A program made the position numbers and the translations under genes. Positions 4,883 to 15,600 of a DNA stretch of 30,157 bases are shown in pieces. Below the pieces are notes generated by a model. The model was not told where the DNA came from. It saw nothing but the letters and a program-made list of their open reading frames with translations, and did no database searches. The stretch is from RGIG5327 sp045612485 (GTDB lineage: Bacteria; Verrucomicrobiota; Lentisphaeria; Victivallales; UBA1829), in contig JAZKZE010000158.1 of NCBI GenBank assembly GCA_045612485.1, forward strand, positions 1-30,157. The letters are read 5' to 3'. The first letter of the stretch is position 1, and each line of letters opens with the position of its first letter.

Positions 4883-7834
4883 ATGAAAAATAAAATAACA
4901 GCCTTTGCGTTTCTTTCAGCATTATGTTTCTCTGCTTCTCTGCTCCACGCCTTTGATGTTGTCAGAGACGGGAAAGCAAAAAGCTATATCCTTCTTTCTG
5001 AAAATGCCTCCAAAGGGGAAAAATTTGCAGCAGAAGAGTTTGCAAAATACGTCAAAAAATTGACAAAAGCAGATATTGTCATTTCCAAAGAAAAACGCAA
5101 TGGTCTTGCTTCTGTCAGGTTCCGTATGGCAGATTCTCCCGATATAAAAAATGATCCGGCATACGGGAAACTGAATAAACTGGGCAATATCGGCTATATC
5201 ATTTCCGCAAATAAAAATACTCTTACTGTCATCGCCCGTACCACACAGGGCATCCATCACGGCAACTATTTTCTTCTGAAAAAATATGGCGATATCTATT
5301 TCCTCCACCCGGATGAACCGGAAATCGTGCCGGAAAAAAATTCTTTTATCATCCCGGATCAGGTAACAGTACGCAATCCTTATTTCACCGATATCCGTCC
5401 CGCCGGCAATGCTCCCTACTGCGTCCCTGCCCACAGAGTTTTGTGGCGTATGCGCAACGGTTCCACGGTCACAACCCGTCCTGCAATACAGAGAAAAGGC
5501 AGAAAAGATCTTGTTGATTTGGAAGAAAAACTGGGACACGCTTTTTCTGCCGGCGGTCATTGCTTCACCCCGCTTCTTGTAGGCTCCTGGTCTGTAAAGG
5601 AGATCAAAAAACTTCATAAAGAACATCCGGAATATTTCGGTTTGCGCAATGGCAAACGGATCTGGTCGGATCTCTCCCTTTCCAACAAAGAACAGCTCTG
5701 CCAGCCCTGCCTTTCCAATCCTGAAGTATTAAAACGCATTGCAGATAATCTGCATAAGGAACTCAATACCACCTACGGCGGTCAGCCCATCACCTACCGT
5801 ATTTACAATGATGACCATACCTTCTGGTGCGAATGTGAAAACTGTAAAAAAATGGATGATCCCAAAGCTGGGAAACTGGGCAAAAATTCCAACCGTTACT
5901 GGGCACTTGTCAATTACCTTGCCAAAGAACTTCTGCCCAAAAACCCCCAGCTTACCCTCCTTGCCATCGCCTATCAGGATTACCGGGATGTTCCCACAAA
6001 AGTGAAACCCGATCCCCGTGTTCCCATTCAGATCGCCCCCCACGGCGACTGCTACAACCACACTCTGGATGACCCCAAATGCCCCACCAATCCCCGCTAC
6101 CGGAAAATGTTTGAGGATTGGAAAAAGACCGGTGCAAAACTTTACGTCTTTGAATATCACAATCAGCTTCCCGGGGAATGCAGATATATCCCCATTGAAC
6201 GCAAATGGGTGGAATTTCTCCGCTACTACCATAAGAACAACGTTCTTTCCGCCAATGCGGTGATCTGTGACGGGGAATCCCCTCATACGAACCTGCCCTA
6301 CTATTCCACATACAATTACAAAAATTCCTGGTATGCAAGATGGCAGATGGCGTATATGACCGGTCACTTCGCCTGGGATCTGTATGATGATTACGAGAAA
6401 GTATGGGAGAAGATCAATTCCCTTTACTATGGAAAAGCATGGAAATATATCCGTCCCTACCGTCTGCTTCTGGAAAAATCCCTGAAAGAAACAGGGGTTT
6501 GCTTCGGTTACGGGACAAGTGCCGTTTCCTCCATCGGGAAATGTTATGAGTATAAAACGGTCGCCAAAGACTCTTCCGCCCTTTTGAAAAAAGCCGTGGA
6601 AAGCGTGAAAAATGATCCTCTTTATCTGAAGAGAGTATTAAGGGAAAAAGAATATTTTGAAAAGAACTGGGCATCTGCCGGATATAGTTCCATAAAAAAT
6701 TCCGGTACTATTTATAAAGTCAACCGTGCCAAGACCCCCATCATCATTGACGGAAAGTTTGATGAAAAAGCATATCTTGCGGCAACGGAACTTCCCGAGC
6801 TTTTCGTCAACACCAACCGGGGCAAAAGATTTACTCCGGATGCCAAAACGAAAGGAAAAATCCTTTTTGATCCCAAAAATATTTATTTTGCCATTGAATG
6901 CAGCAAATATCAGGGCAAAGTCAATGACAGGGCAAAGGCAGACGGTCTTAAAGCCCTTACCGGAAGCCATATTGAACTCCTGCTTATGAGTGAACACCTT
7001 GAAGGCAAATATTACCATATCGGGATCACTCATAACGGTCATACATACAGTGCCCTCACCACTGACGGTACAAAACGGGATCTGAACAGAAAACTTGATT
7101 TTGAATACAAACTGATTGATACGCCCGATAAATATTTTCTGGAGATCCGTATTCCCGCCCATCTTCTTGGAGGGATCCGGGAAGGGGATTGCTGGAAGAT
7201 CAATTTCATGCGTACATCCGTAGATAAAAACGGCAGGATGCAGCACGCCACAACTTCCAGAGATACCCACTTTCACGATATTCCCAATGCCCCTGTCTTC
7301 ACATTCGGAGAAGGCGGTGCATTGCTTCTCAACGGGGATTTCAAAACCACCGTAAAAGCTGTTCCCCCGAAACCTCCGAAGAAAAAGCCCGGATATGTCT
7401 GGAAATTTGAATCGGAAAAAATGCCTGCCCACTGGAAATTCCTCCCCGGCAATCCGGGAACTGCCGCTTTGAAAAAGGATTCTGACGGCAAATCTTTCCT
7501 TTACTTTGCCAGCGGAGCAAATAATTATCCCATGATCTGGCAGCCCTTGCGTAATACAGGGGATGAAGTCAAAGAGTATTTTCTCTCCTTTACCGCAAGG
7601 GGAAAAGGCTCTCTTTCTGCCACGATATATTATAATGCAAACCGCAAACAACTCCCCGCAAAGACATTCAGACTGGGGAAAGAATGGAAAGATTATTCCT
7701 GCAATATAGATATTTCCACTACCCTGGGTACAAAATCCCTTTTCCTGAAAATCAATAAAGGAACAGCAGAGATCAAAAACATCAAACTTGTCCCCGTTGT
7801 TCTGGCAGATAATCCCGATGCGTTGAAACACTGA
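4883..7834 (+). CDS. secreted DUF4838 glycoside hydrolase-like protein with C-terminal CBM9-like module
   Basis: 983 aa. Signal peptide residues 1-23 (cleavage after LHA). Residues ~30-160 look like the alpha/beta N-terminal domain of GH20/GH67 enzymes (ILLSENASKGEKFAAEEFAKYV). The DUF4838 TIM-barrel-like part spans ~170-600: HPEYFGLRNGK (248-258), YNDDHTFWCECENC (308-321, with CxCxxC at 316/318/321), QIAPHGDC (383-390) and CDGE (462-465). D310/D311, E423 and D463/E465 are candidate catalytic carboxylates. Residues ~612-830 resemble a CBM9-like carbohydrate-binding domain (IIIDGKFDEKAYLAATEL). Residues ~840-975 form a further beta-sandwich. It probably binds and cleaves a polysaccharide outside the cytoplasm; the substrate is unknown. 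GGGGAAA lies just upstream of ATG 4883. It is the second gene of a pilin-enzyme pair and ends at a strong terminator. Confidence 0.88.
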   Translation: MKNKITAFAFLSALCFSASLLHAFDVVRDGKAKSYILLSENASKGEKFAAEEFAKYVKKLTKADIVISKEKRNGLASVRFRMADSPDIKNDPAYGKLNKLGNIGYIISANKNTLTVIARTTQGIHHGNYFLLKKYGDIYFLHPDEPEIVPEKNSFIIPDQVTVRNPYFTDIRPAGNAPYCVPAHRVLWRMRNGSTVTTRPAIQRKGRKDLVDLEEKLGHAFSAGGHCFTPLLVGSWSVKEIKKLHKEHPEYFGLRNGKRIWSDLSLSNKEQLCQPCLSNPEVLKRIADNLHKELNTTYGGQPITYRIYNDDHTFWCECENCKKMDDPKAGKLGKNSNRYWALVNYLAKELLPKNPQLTLLAIAYQDYRDVPTKVKPDPRVPIQIAPHGDCYNHTLDDPKCPTNPRYRKMFEDWKKTGAKLYVFEYHNQLPGECRYIPIERKWVEFLRYYHKNNVLSANAVICDGESPHTNLPYYSTYNYKNSWYARWQMAYMTGHFAWDLYDDYEKVWEKINSLYYGKAWKYIRPYRLLLEKSLKETGVCFGYGTSAVSSIGKCYEYKTVAKDSSALLKKAVESVKNDPLYLKRVLREKEYFEKNWASAGYSSIKNSGTIYKVNRAKTPIIIDGKFDEKAYLAATELPELFVNTNRGKRFTPDAKTKGKILFDPKNIYFAIECSKYQGKVNDRAKADGLKALTGSHIELLLMSEHLEGKYYHIGITHNGHTYSALTTDGTKRDLNRKLDFEYKLIDTPDKYFLEIRIPAHLLGGIREGDCWKINFMRTSVDKNGRMQHATTSRDTHFHDIPNAPVFTFGEGGALLLNGDFKTTVKAVPPKPPKKKPGYVWKFESEKMPAHWKFLPGNPGTAALKKDSDGKSFLYFASGANNYPMIWQPLRNTGDEVKEYFLSFTARGKGSLSATIYYNANRKQLPAKTFRLGKEWKDYSCNIDISTTLGTKSLFLKINKGTAEIKNIKLVPVVLADNPDALKH

Positions 7835-7863
7835 CAGGTGTTCCCGCAAAATAAAAAAATTAC

Positions 7864-7904
7864 CGGAATTGCTCTCTACTTCCAGAGAGTGATTCCGTTT
7901 TTTT
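7864..7904 (+). terminator. intrinsic terminator, probably bidirectional
   Basis: The arms 7864-7877 and 7884-7897 form a 14-bp stem (CGGAAT..CTCTCT with AGAGAG..ATTCCG, two G-U wobbles) around a 6-nt loop, followed by seven T. On the opposite strand the same hairpin is followed by GTAATTTTTTT, so it can also end the convergent AraC-family transcript. Confidence 0.88.
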
Positions 7905-7970
7905 CATAAATCAAAAATATTTTTTGCAACAATGCTCTTTTTCCCGCAGGGAGAACCCGGGCATGAACCA

Positions 7971-8918
7971 TTATACTTTTCCCTGATTTTCCTCATCATT
8001 TTTTTTCTTTTCACGCATATAACGCATAGGACTCATCGCGTATTTTTTACGGAAAATCCGTATGAAATGACTTACATCATAAAAATCATATTTTTCCGTC
8101 AGTTCTTTAATGACCATCCGCCCCTCCATAAGTTCAGCCACAGCATTGCGGAAACGGCAGGAAAGTTCATATTCCGCAAAGGCACAGCCGGTCACCGTAC
8201 GGAAAAGTTTCCGGAAGGCACTGATTCCCATATTGCAGGCATCTGCCCCTTCATCCGCAGTCACTCTCCGGCAGGGATTTTCTGCCATCAGACGGTATGC
8301 GGGGATAAGTTCTTCATAAGCAGATGTATGGTTATTGGCAAAATCCCCATTATCTGTTTTTGTCAGAAGCCTCACAAAAAAACGCAAAAGAACATACCAT
8401 TTTTCAAGATCCCGCAAGGGACTTGAATATTTGCTGTATTTTTTAAAACTGGTTATCCCGTTATTGAAATCCCGGAGCATATTTTCCACAACATCTTCTG
8501 AATAAAGTTCTTTTACAATTTCCAGAAGAAATTCCTCAGGAATATATTTTTTGATAAGCGAGTGTCTTTCTTCCGGCGGCAAAAGCAGAATCTTGTGCAG
8601 TTTTTCCTCATTTCCCGGCAGGGAATCGGCAAGACGGCTGCAATCGATTACCGTCATAAGCAATAAACTTCCGGTAGAGGAAAATGCTGTTTTATGAGGC
8701 TCCCAGGGGGCGGTAAGCATACAGGCGACATTATCAAAAGAGAGCAGCTGCGTCCCGATTTTTTTACGGGATTCCCCGGCAAACTGGATATTCAGATGCA
8801 ATGCTTCATGGAAATCGGAAACGGTATTTTCATATTTCAGATATTTGGGCGTACAGGAGAGCCGGCAGTGGCAGGGAACTGATTTTGTCAGATTCCAATC
8901 AAAAAATGTCTGTTTCAT
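7971..8918 (-). CDS. AraC-family transcriptional regulator
   Basis: 315 aa. The C-terminal ~100 residues form the double helix-turn-helix of AraC/XylS proteins: first HTH around DACNMGISAFRKLFRTVTG, second around IKELTEKYDFYDVSHFIRIF, ending in the family signature RKKYAMSPMRYMRE. The N-terminal ~200 residues probably form the ligand-sensing domain, with little recognisable motif. It is divergent from the GH89-like gene across a 168-bp gap that holds two copies of an ATATTTTACA element, so it most likely activates that gene in response to a glycan breakdown product, and may control itself. AAGGG precedes ATG 8918. The effector is unknown. Confidence 0.88.
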   Translation of the reverse strand: MKQTFFDWNLTKSVPCHCRLSCTPKYLKYENTVSDFHEALHLNIQFAGESRKKIGTQLLSFDNVACMLTAPWEPHKTAFSSTGSLLLMTVIDCSRLADSLPGNEEKLHKILLLPPEERHSLIKKYIPEEFLLEIVKELYSEDVVENMLRDFNNGITSFKKYSKYSSPLRDLEKWYVLLRFFVRLLTKTDNGDFANNHTSAYEELIPAYRLMAENPCRRVTADEGADACNMGISAFRKLFRTVTGCAFAEYELSCRFRNAVAELMEGRMVIKELTEKYDFYDVSHFIRIFRKKYAMSPMRYMREKKKNDEENQGKV

Positions 8919-8955
8919 TTTTCCCTTTTCTTTTTCTCAAAAATATCCATTTGTC

Positions 8956-9033
8956 ATATTTTACAGTTTTTATATAAAAATATACACCTGCTCTCATTTG
9001 TTTCAAGTAAAAAAATGCGTATATTTTACACTG
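8956..9033. promoter_or_regulatory. candidate AraC operator with two direct copies
   Basis: ATATTTTACAGTTTTTATA (8956-8974) and a second partial copy ATATTTTACACTG (9021-9033) lie between the divergent AraC regulator and the GH89-like gene. The first copy matches, with a single one-base indel, the element at 18791-18810 in front of the other AraC/glycosidase pair. The repeat spacing of 65 bp is about six helical turns. The region is AT-rich, so chance similarity must be considered. Confidence 0.4.
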
Positions 9034-9086
9034 AAAAAGATTATTTGCAAAGTCATTCAAAAATAAAATTACTGGAGCATGCCAAT

Positions 9087-11426
9087 ATGACTGTAAAAAT
9101 ATTGATTGATGAAAAGAATCCCACCCATAAAATTGCTTCCGGGGAATTTAACAGAATATATCAGGCAGTCACAGGAAAAGCCCTGCCGGTCATTTCTGAA
9201 GATGATGAAAAATCCGACTTGATCGTACTGGGAAGTGATAATGACAATCTTTTTGTCCATTTTCTTGTAATGCACAACGGGATCAGAATACCCAAAGCAA
9301 AAGTAATGAGCGATGAATATGAATTCATTTATTGCGAAAAAAATGGCAGAAAGATCCAGATCCTTGCAGGCGGCAGACCCCGTTCCCTCCTCTATGCAGT
9401 GTACCGCTTTTTTGAAATTACAGCCGGTTGCCGCTATTTCTGGGATAAAGATATTATTCCTGAAAACAGCAACCTTCAACTTTTCGGTCTGAAAAAGTAC
9501 GAAAAACCCCGCTTCAAATACCGGGGAATGGCATATTGTCCCCACCGGAGCCTGAAAAGATTCCAGCCGGAACAGTGGGAGTATGAAGACTGGGTGAAAG
9601 AAATAGATTATGTGCTGAAAAAAAGGTTCAATACCTTCTGGATGCGCCTGGGTATCGAGGATATTTTCATGAAGGCTTTTCCGGGGATCGTGGAAGATCC
9701 CCGATATGAATGTCCCGGAGCACCGGTTCATTCTTATGATGACCGCAGACTTCTGCACCCGGTTTCATGGAAGGCACAGCTGCGGAAAAAAGTCATGCAG
9801 TATGCTTTTGAAAGGGATCTGCTTCACCCGGAGGAAGCGGGGGCTTTCACTCACTGGGATACCTATACCCCCCAATCCTTTCTGGACAAGGTCAACCCCA
9901 CACTTATGAATGATGCAACGGCTGCAAAACTGGATAAAAGACACATTCATCTGGATATATCAGAAGACATCAATCTGGATTATTATTTCAGAGTCACCAA
10001 AGCCTCCATCGACAATTACGGCAGACCTGAGATCTTTTATGTCCGCGGAATAAGTGAACGTATCTGTTCCACCTCCCATGAAGAAAATATCAAATTCAAG
10101 ATCTACTGCTACAAAAGGATCATTGCCAAACTGCGTACCGAATATCCCTATGCGGAGATCTGGTTCCACTCCTGGGACCTTATGTGCAACAAATGGACCC
10201 CTTCCGATGTACGGGATCTTCTGAACGTGATCGACAATGACCCCAATATCCACATGCTTTCCTTCACCAATGACGTTGAAGCAGGTATGAACGCCATTAC
10301 TGAATGGGGTGTACCGCATAATTTCCCCTATATTCTGGGATTTTTCGTTGCCAATATGCCGGATTCGGAAATACAGGGAAACTTTGATATGATGGAAAAC
10401 CGCCTTGCCATTGCACTGAAAGACCCCTGCTGTCACGGACTTGTTCTCTGGCCGGAAGCTTCCCATGTGGATAATTTCATTCAGGAATATATCTCTGTAA
10501 ATGCCTGGGAAGAGGGGTATGAAAAAGCAGATGATTTTGTGGAAAGATTCTGTGAAGCAAGGTATCCCCTCCCCTTGCAGGAAAAAATGAAAAAAATCTG
10601 GCATAACGCTCTTGCCATCTACCGGAAAAGAAGGAAGATCTACCGGGATCCCAACAACCTTATTTCCGGTCACAGACTGAATGCCCAGCTGGGCTGTTCC
10701 TACATTTTTGACGAAAGGGATATTATCCGTTCAAGAAATTGTTTCAATAATTATTTTCCCCCTCTGGAAAATGCAGAAACTCTTTTTCAGGAGTTTGCCC
10801 TCCTGATAAAAAATGTCACTCTGGAAGAGTACATCAAACAGGATATACGGGATCTGGCAAAAAGTGTGCTTCTCTGCTGTACAGAATGTACCTTTGCCGC
10901 AACCGTCCTTCTGATGGAATTCTGGCGGAATGAAAGAACACAAACAGCAAAGGAAAAACTCCTTGAAGTGCTGAAGTTGCGCAAAGAATATCTTTTCCTT
11001 TATGCAGAACTTCTTGCGGCACACAAAGAAAATTCTCTTTATGATTCCATGCTTGCCGTGATCCATTCTCCTGCCGGAGACCATAATCCTGAAGTGGAAG
11101 AGATCCTGAAGGGCAATGCGGACAATACTTATTGCAGAGGTCACATAGCGGAATTGGCAAAGTATTGTTATATTCCGGAAGGGGATGTTTTCTGTCAATG
11201 GGTGGAAGAATCCCTGGAAAAGGGTTTTGAAGGCCGTTGGAAAAAGCCGGAGATCTTTACAATAAAACGTAAAGAGATTTCACAGAAATTTATGGATACA
11301 CCGCTTGCAGAAATGGCTCCGGATGTGGAAAAAGCCCGTGCTGCTCTTCCGGAAACCTTTGCCGGACTTGCAAAAGCGGAGGAAAAAAGAAAAGAGATCG
11401 GCAAATTTGTAACAGCGATTCTGTAA
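9087..11426 (+). CDS. cytoplasmic glycoside hydrolase, alpha-N-acetylglucosaminidase (GH89)-like
   Basis: 779 aa from ATG 9087, chosen over the in-frame ATG at 9015 because GGAG (9074-9077) lies 9 bases upstream. An N-terminal alpha/beta domain (~1-125, IASGEFNRIYQAVTGKALP) of the type seen before GH20/GH67/GH89 barrels leads into RYFWDKDIIPE and FKYRGMAYCPHRS. A barrel region follows: WVKEIDYVLKKRFNTFWMRL, DISEDINLDYYFRVTKASID, EIWFHSWDLMCNKWTPSDVR, GLVLWPEASHVDNFIQEY. This order resembles GH89 alpha-N-acetylglucosaminidases, but the match is distant and a separate DUF4838-like clan is possible. The C-terminal ~250 residues are helical. There is no signal peptide, so it would act on imported oligosaccharides. 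It is divergent from an AraC gene and ended by a terminator. Confidence 0.75.
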   Translation: MTVKILIDEKNPTHKIASGEFNRIYQAVTGKALPVISEDDEKSDLIVLGSDNDNLFVHFLVMHNGIRIPKAKVMSDEYEFIYCEKNGRKIQILAGGRPRSLLYAVYRFFEITAGCRYFWDKDIIPENSNLQLFGLKKYEKPRFKYRGMAYCPHRSLKRFQPEQWEYEDWVKEIDYVLKKRFNTFWMRLGIEDIFMKAFPGIVEDPRYECPGAPVHSYDDRRLLHPVSWKAQLRKKVMQYAFERDLLHPEEAGAFTHWDTYTPQSFLDKVNPTLMNDATAAKLDKRHIHLDISEDINLDYYFRVTKASIDNYGRPEIFYVRGISERICSTSHEENIKFKIYCYKRIIAKLRTEYPYAEIWFHSWDLMCNKWTPSDVRDLLNVIDNDPNIHMLSFTNDVEAGMNAITEWGVPHNFPYILGFFVANMPDSEIQGNFDMMENRLAIALKDPCCHGLVLWPEASHVDNFIQEYISVNAWEEGYEKADDFVERFCEARYPLPLQEKMKKIWHNALAIYRKRRKIYRDPNNLISGHRLNAQLGCSYIFDERDIIRSRNCFNNYFPPLENAETLFQEFALLIKNVTLEEYIKQDIRDLAKSVLLCCTECTFAATVLLMEFWRNERTQTAKEKLLEVLKLRKEYLFLYAELLAAHKENSLYDSMLAVIHSPAGDHNPEVEEILKGNADNTYCRGHIAELAKYCYIPEGDVFCQWVEESLEKGFEGRWKKPEIFTIKRKEISQKFMDTPLAEMAPDVEKARAALPETFAGLAKAEEKRKEIGKFVTAIL

Positions 11427-11460
11427 TCTGATACAAAAAAACGATCCTGTTCATCATTTC

Positions 11461-11503
11461 AGAAGGGGAGCCACCCGTATAAAAGAGGCTCCTCTTCTTT
11501 TTT
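11461..11503 (+). terminator. intrinsic terminator after the GH89-like gene
   Basis: AGAAGGGGAGCC (11461-11472) pairs with GGCTCCTCTTCT (11487-11498), a 12-bp stem with one G-U pair and a 14-nt loop, followed directly by a T run to 11503. It lies 34 bases after the GH89-like stop codon. Confidence 0.88.
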
Positions 11504-11563
11504 GTCATACCCCGGTTATCACGCCATTACAGCAGTTTCCGCAGGATATTATATTACAAACTC

Positions 11564-12655
11564 TTACAGGACACATTCCCAGAGATAACCGGCACGCTCT
11601 TCCGTATCCGTCTCCCCGGCGAAGATCCGGTTTCCTTCTGCAAAACAGATGTCATGGCCGATATAAAGCTGATCTTCCCCGTCGGTGATAAGACCGAAAT
11701 CTTCAAAATTGCGTTTTTCCCGGTCATAAGCAAAAAGATGACATTTCCCGTAAAAGCCGGAGATCCCGTAGATCCTGCCGTCAGGTCCCACTTCCAGAGC
11801 CGGCATTCTCCGCTCCGGGGTGGGACGGCCCAGATATTCCACTTCCGCAGTTTCCGGATGGATCCGCAAAAGATCTCCTGTGGCACAGCCAACATACAGA
11901 AGTCCGTCGCCGCCATTGAGCATCATATCAATGGGGCCAGCTCCCGGATACATGAGATCCGCCCCCTGGCCGGGCATGAGAGAATGGTTGAAATACTGCA
12001 CGCTGTTGGTATCCGGATCATAACGGAAAAGATTATGAGTACGTGTATTCCATGTGGACCATACTCCCCCTTTATCATCCAGCGCCATGATATGAGGGGC
12101 ACTTCCCATGTACTGCCGGAAACGGACAGTACGGGAGCGGATGTCAAAGGCGAAAAATTCAAAAACAGGATATGTCACCCCGTAGATCAATCCTCTTTCT
12201 TCATCTACCGTAATGGTCTGGATATAATCATGGGGTACCGGTATTCCCAGAAAATCATATTTTCCTGCTTCAAAATCGTAATAGAAGATCCTGCCGCCTT
12301 TTGCTTCCAAACGCTGATCCTCCCTGTGCAGACAGGCAGTTGCCCCGTAAGCATTTCCCTTGCGGTCAAGATGCAAAGAACGATGGATCTTGATCTCAAA
12401 TTTTTCAGCTTCCCGTCCGTATGCCAGATCTTTAAAAGAACCGCTGGCAGGATCAAATTCCACCATCAGATCGTTATTGAAGGAGGTCATACCGCAAATA
12501 ACAGTTTTGCGTTCCGGGTGATAGGCAAGACTTGTAAAAGAGATAAGATTATTTTTCCAATCCTCATTGGAGGTGAAGTCACGGTACCCCATCGTCCGGA
12601 GAGGACGGCTTACAGGGTGTCCGAGTTTACGCATAACATGTTTTACTACTTTCAT
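11564..12655 (-). CDS. seven-bladed beta-propeller protein
   Basis: 363 aa from ATG 12655. The in-frame extension to 12811 is rejected because it overlaps the upstream gene and AAAGGA sits about 8 bases before ATG 12655. About seven repeats can be read, each with a hydrophobic strand, G.IYG/LYVG-type strand, then F.YD or F.FD: for example YHPERKTVICG...VEFDPASG, DEERGLIYGVTYP...FAFDI, DDKGGVWSTWN...FRYDPDT, GDGLLYVGCATGDLLRIHPET, GPDGRIYGISG...FAYDRE and AEGNRIFAGETDTEE. This fits a quinoprotein/SMP-30/Kelch-like propeller. No signal peptide is seen, so it is probably cytoplasmic. It is the last gene of a four-gene operon, 31 bases after the DUF4838 gene. It may be a lyase, lactonase-like enzyme or binding scaffold for the released sugar; the specific activity is unknown. 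Confidence 0.75.
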   Translation of the reverse strand: MKVVKHVMRKLGHPVSRPLRTMGYRDFTSNEDWKNNLISFTSLAYHPERKTVICGMTSFNNDLMVEFDPASGSFKDLAYGREAEKFEIKIHRSLHLDRKGNAYGATACLHREDQRLEAKGGRIFYYDFEAGKYDFLGIPVPHDYIQTITVDEERGLIYGVTYPVFEFFAFDIRSRTVRFRQYMGSAPHIMALDDKGGVWSTWNTRTHNLFRYDPDTNSVQYFNHSLMPGQGADLMYPGAGPIDMMLNGGDGLLYVGCATGDLLRIHPETAEVEYLGRPTPERRMPALEVGPDGRIYGISGFYGKCHLFAYDREKRNFEDFGLITDGEDQLYIGHDICFAEGNRIFAGETDTEERAGYLWECVL

Positions 12656-12686
12656 ATAAAAATCCTTTCTGTGATTTTTTCCATAT

Positions 12687-15600
12687 TTACCTGACAAAGT
12701 TATCATACCGTCCCACGGAAGCAGGATTGAGTATGAAGGGGTTTGTTTCAGCACACTTGCGTACATAAGCAATAAATTCCTTACGCAATTTTTCATACTG
12801 TGCCGAATCATTCTTTTTCTTTGCCGTATAAAGTTTTCTGCTCAGAATACCGCCTTCAAGTCCGGCAGAAATAAATGCGATGCGTTCAAGTTCTTCAGGA
12901 GAATCTTTTACTTTCATCCGAGCCTTTTCCAGAAGTTTCTGCAAAGAAGCGATTACTTTTTCATCAAAGAATTGCAAATACTCTCCTTCCGCATTTGCGG
13001 CGGCACTGGTGGTCTTTTCCAGAAGATCGAAATATGCCCGCATTTCCCCGGCAGCTTTGCCGAATCCATGCTTGCAGAAATCTTCTGCAATATCCTCAAA
13101 ACTCAATCTGTCCGGATTCCAGAGTGCCTTTGCCAGGGAATAATAGACAAGACTTTTATATGCCCAGTGGTGTTCCATACAGTCAATATCTGTTCCTTTG
13201 ATCACATTGGCTTTGAATAATTCAATATCCTCAAATATCTTTCTGGAAAAATCCTGTGGAGCCAGTTCAGTATAAAAACCTCTCAAGGCATTGGTTCTCC
13301 AGAAATATTCGCCCGGGAATGTTGCATATTTTTTCATATCACCAATATGATTTTGCCGCAGGGATTCCTTCGTATAATTCACATTTGCAATAAGAATAAG
13401 CAAAGAGGGATGGGGTTTGACCTTTACCGGTGCGGAAGTATAGTGGCTGTACACATACATATAGATCTTTGCATCCGGTCTTTTCTTTGTAACGATCTCC
13501 GCCACAGCATTGGAAAATGCCAGTACCCGGTCGGTCAATGCCACATATTTCACATTCTGCCGGGTCATACCCAGAAGGAAGGGGATATTTTCCGGGGCAG
13601 CATTTACAGGATCAAGTTCCCGGCATTTTACACACATACAGAATGCAGGTCCTCCGCCATCGGTAAGAGGAATGGAAACAACATTTGTTTTCGGATTTTC
13701 CTCCAGAGCCTTCAGTGAATCCTGTGCCACCTGCCGGATCATATTCTTATTGCTGTGGCAAAGACGGAAACGCAGAGGAGAGGCATCCTGGGAACGGCTG
13801 CCATTGCTTTGCAGAGCAAAATATTCCGGATGGGTATTTTTGAACCGCATATAGAGATTATTCTTTTTTGTGTGGCTCAAACCTCTTGCCCATTTCACCC
13901 CTTTTTCCCTGTCGGAAACGATCCCGTACCAGTTAAAATAAGCGGCGGTTTCCTTATCGACTTTCGTTAAGTATGTTTTCAGATCCACGGAACATTTTTC
14001 CGCCCCCCGGGCAGCTCTGGGGAAATATACTCTTGCAGAACGTACCGCCCGTGTGGAAAGTTTGGGTGTTGAATGTAAAGAAAGCATCGGCGCATAAAGG
14101 GTTGGACTCCGCGGGATCACCGTACCGCCTTTCCCCGGCCAGAGTTTACGGTAACCGGTCGTTTCCAGAAAATACCGTACTGCAAGAGTGGGGCCCAGCC
14201 CTTTTCCGCCGAGATACAATCGGTTTCCTTTTGTTTCCGCTATTGCCGTATCCACACCCGCTTTTTTCAGATCTATGGAGGCAATATGAGCATTGGATTC
14301 ATCAAAAAGGATGATGGCATTGCCGCTTGACGGGACAGACCGGACGATTTTAAATTCTGCTCCGGTAATTGCCTGAAGAGTTTTACTCAAAATTTTTGCA
14401 TTTCTGAGAGTGGATTGGGCAGGAGAAGCAATCACAGCTTTGGCCTTGCCGTTTTCACTTAAAAGAAAGGCTTTTCCGGGAGCCTTATATTTCTTGTAAA
14501 CAACTTTATTTTTAAATTCCGCAGGAACAGGCAAATTCCCCGGTTTTCCCAGAGGAACCAGTCCCCATTGGGTCTTTTCAGGAAAATCTTTGCGTAAAGC
14601 AATATTGGCAGGACTTCTGAATAAAGTAACAAAAAGTTTCTGTAAATCGGCGGAAGCACGCCCCCGTTCATTGAGAATAAAGAGTCCGTATTCATCCGCT
14701 TCCCCCAGGATCTCATTTCTGCCGGGGACAAGCCGGAAAGGATTGGTGGCGATCCAGTAAAGAAAACCTTTGCCGACTTTGTTTACTGTAAAGGCAGGAA
14801 TATTTCCTTTATTTGTCCGGAACTCACCCAGAACGGTTGCCGTGGTAAGTTTACCGGGTTTTGTATTGATTCTATTGTTCCATTTCAGTTCCCGGGAAGT
14901 TATTGCTGCATTTTTCCGCCAGCTTTCCCCGGAAGAGGTAAAGACAAACTCCTTTACATCACTGCTTTTCACCGAACCAAAGGAGGAAAAACCGAAGAGA
15001 GAGGCTATTTCCCCCATAGTACGTTTTCCACCTGCAAGGAAAGAAGGGATATTGCCGCTTGTAACGATAACTCCGCCTTTTTCCAGATACTCCTGTACGG
15101 TTTTCAGGGTATCCGGATCTGTCCAGCTTTTTCTCTTTTTGTCATATTTAAGAGTTTCTCCAATATAAACAAGGGCATAATTTTTATATTCAGAAGGTAA
15201 AAGATGTTTTATACTTTTATACTCCACATTCTCATTGCGTAAAGCAAGAGATACTCTTGAGGCATCTCCGCCTGTAATAACCGCAGGATATTTGACAGGG
15301 ATCTTCTGAACATCAGGAAATGTATTGAAAAGTGTCAAAAGAAAAGAAGCAAATCTTTCAGTTCCCCTGCCCTGTTCATTCAATTCCCATTTCCCATTTT
15401 TGGCATGGTACCCAAGTTCGATTTCCCCGTTGCCGGCGATCCGGTGTAAAGTGGGGGACAGATAATATACTCTGCCTTTACCGTAAGTGCGTACAGTTCC
15501 GGAAATATAGTTTTTTCCTTTTACCGTAAAGACAAGCAGACTTTTTGCTTCCGTAAGATCTGAAGCGGCAAGTGCGGCATTCCGCAGCCAGGAGGTATAT

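Noticed and set aside
6638..7849. 403-codon minus-strand frame antisense to the first DUF4838 gene
   Set aside because: Low-complexity Phe/Ile/Gly-rich product with no domain; the plus strand encodes a clear protein with signal peptide and terminator.
9015..9086. Longer start for the GH89-like gene
   Set aside because: No ribosome site before 9015, whereas GGAG sits 9 bases before ATG 9087; the extra residues overlap operator-like sequence.
11654..12694. 346-codon plus-strand frame opposite the propeller gene
   Set aside because: The minus strand shows seven regular propeller repeats and a good ribosome site; the plus-strand product has no recognisable pattern.
12656..12811. 52-residue N-terminal extension of the propeller protein
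   Set aside because: It overlaps the end of the DUF4838 gene and lacks a ribosome site; ATG 12655 has one.
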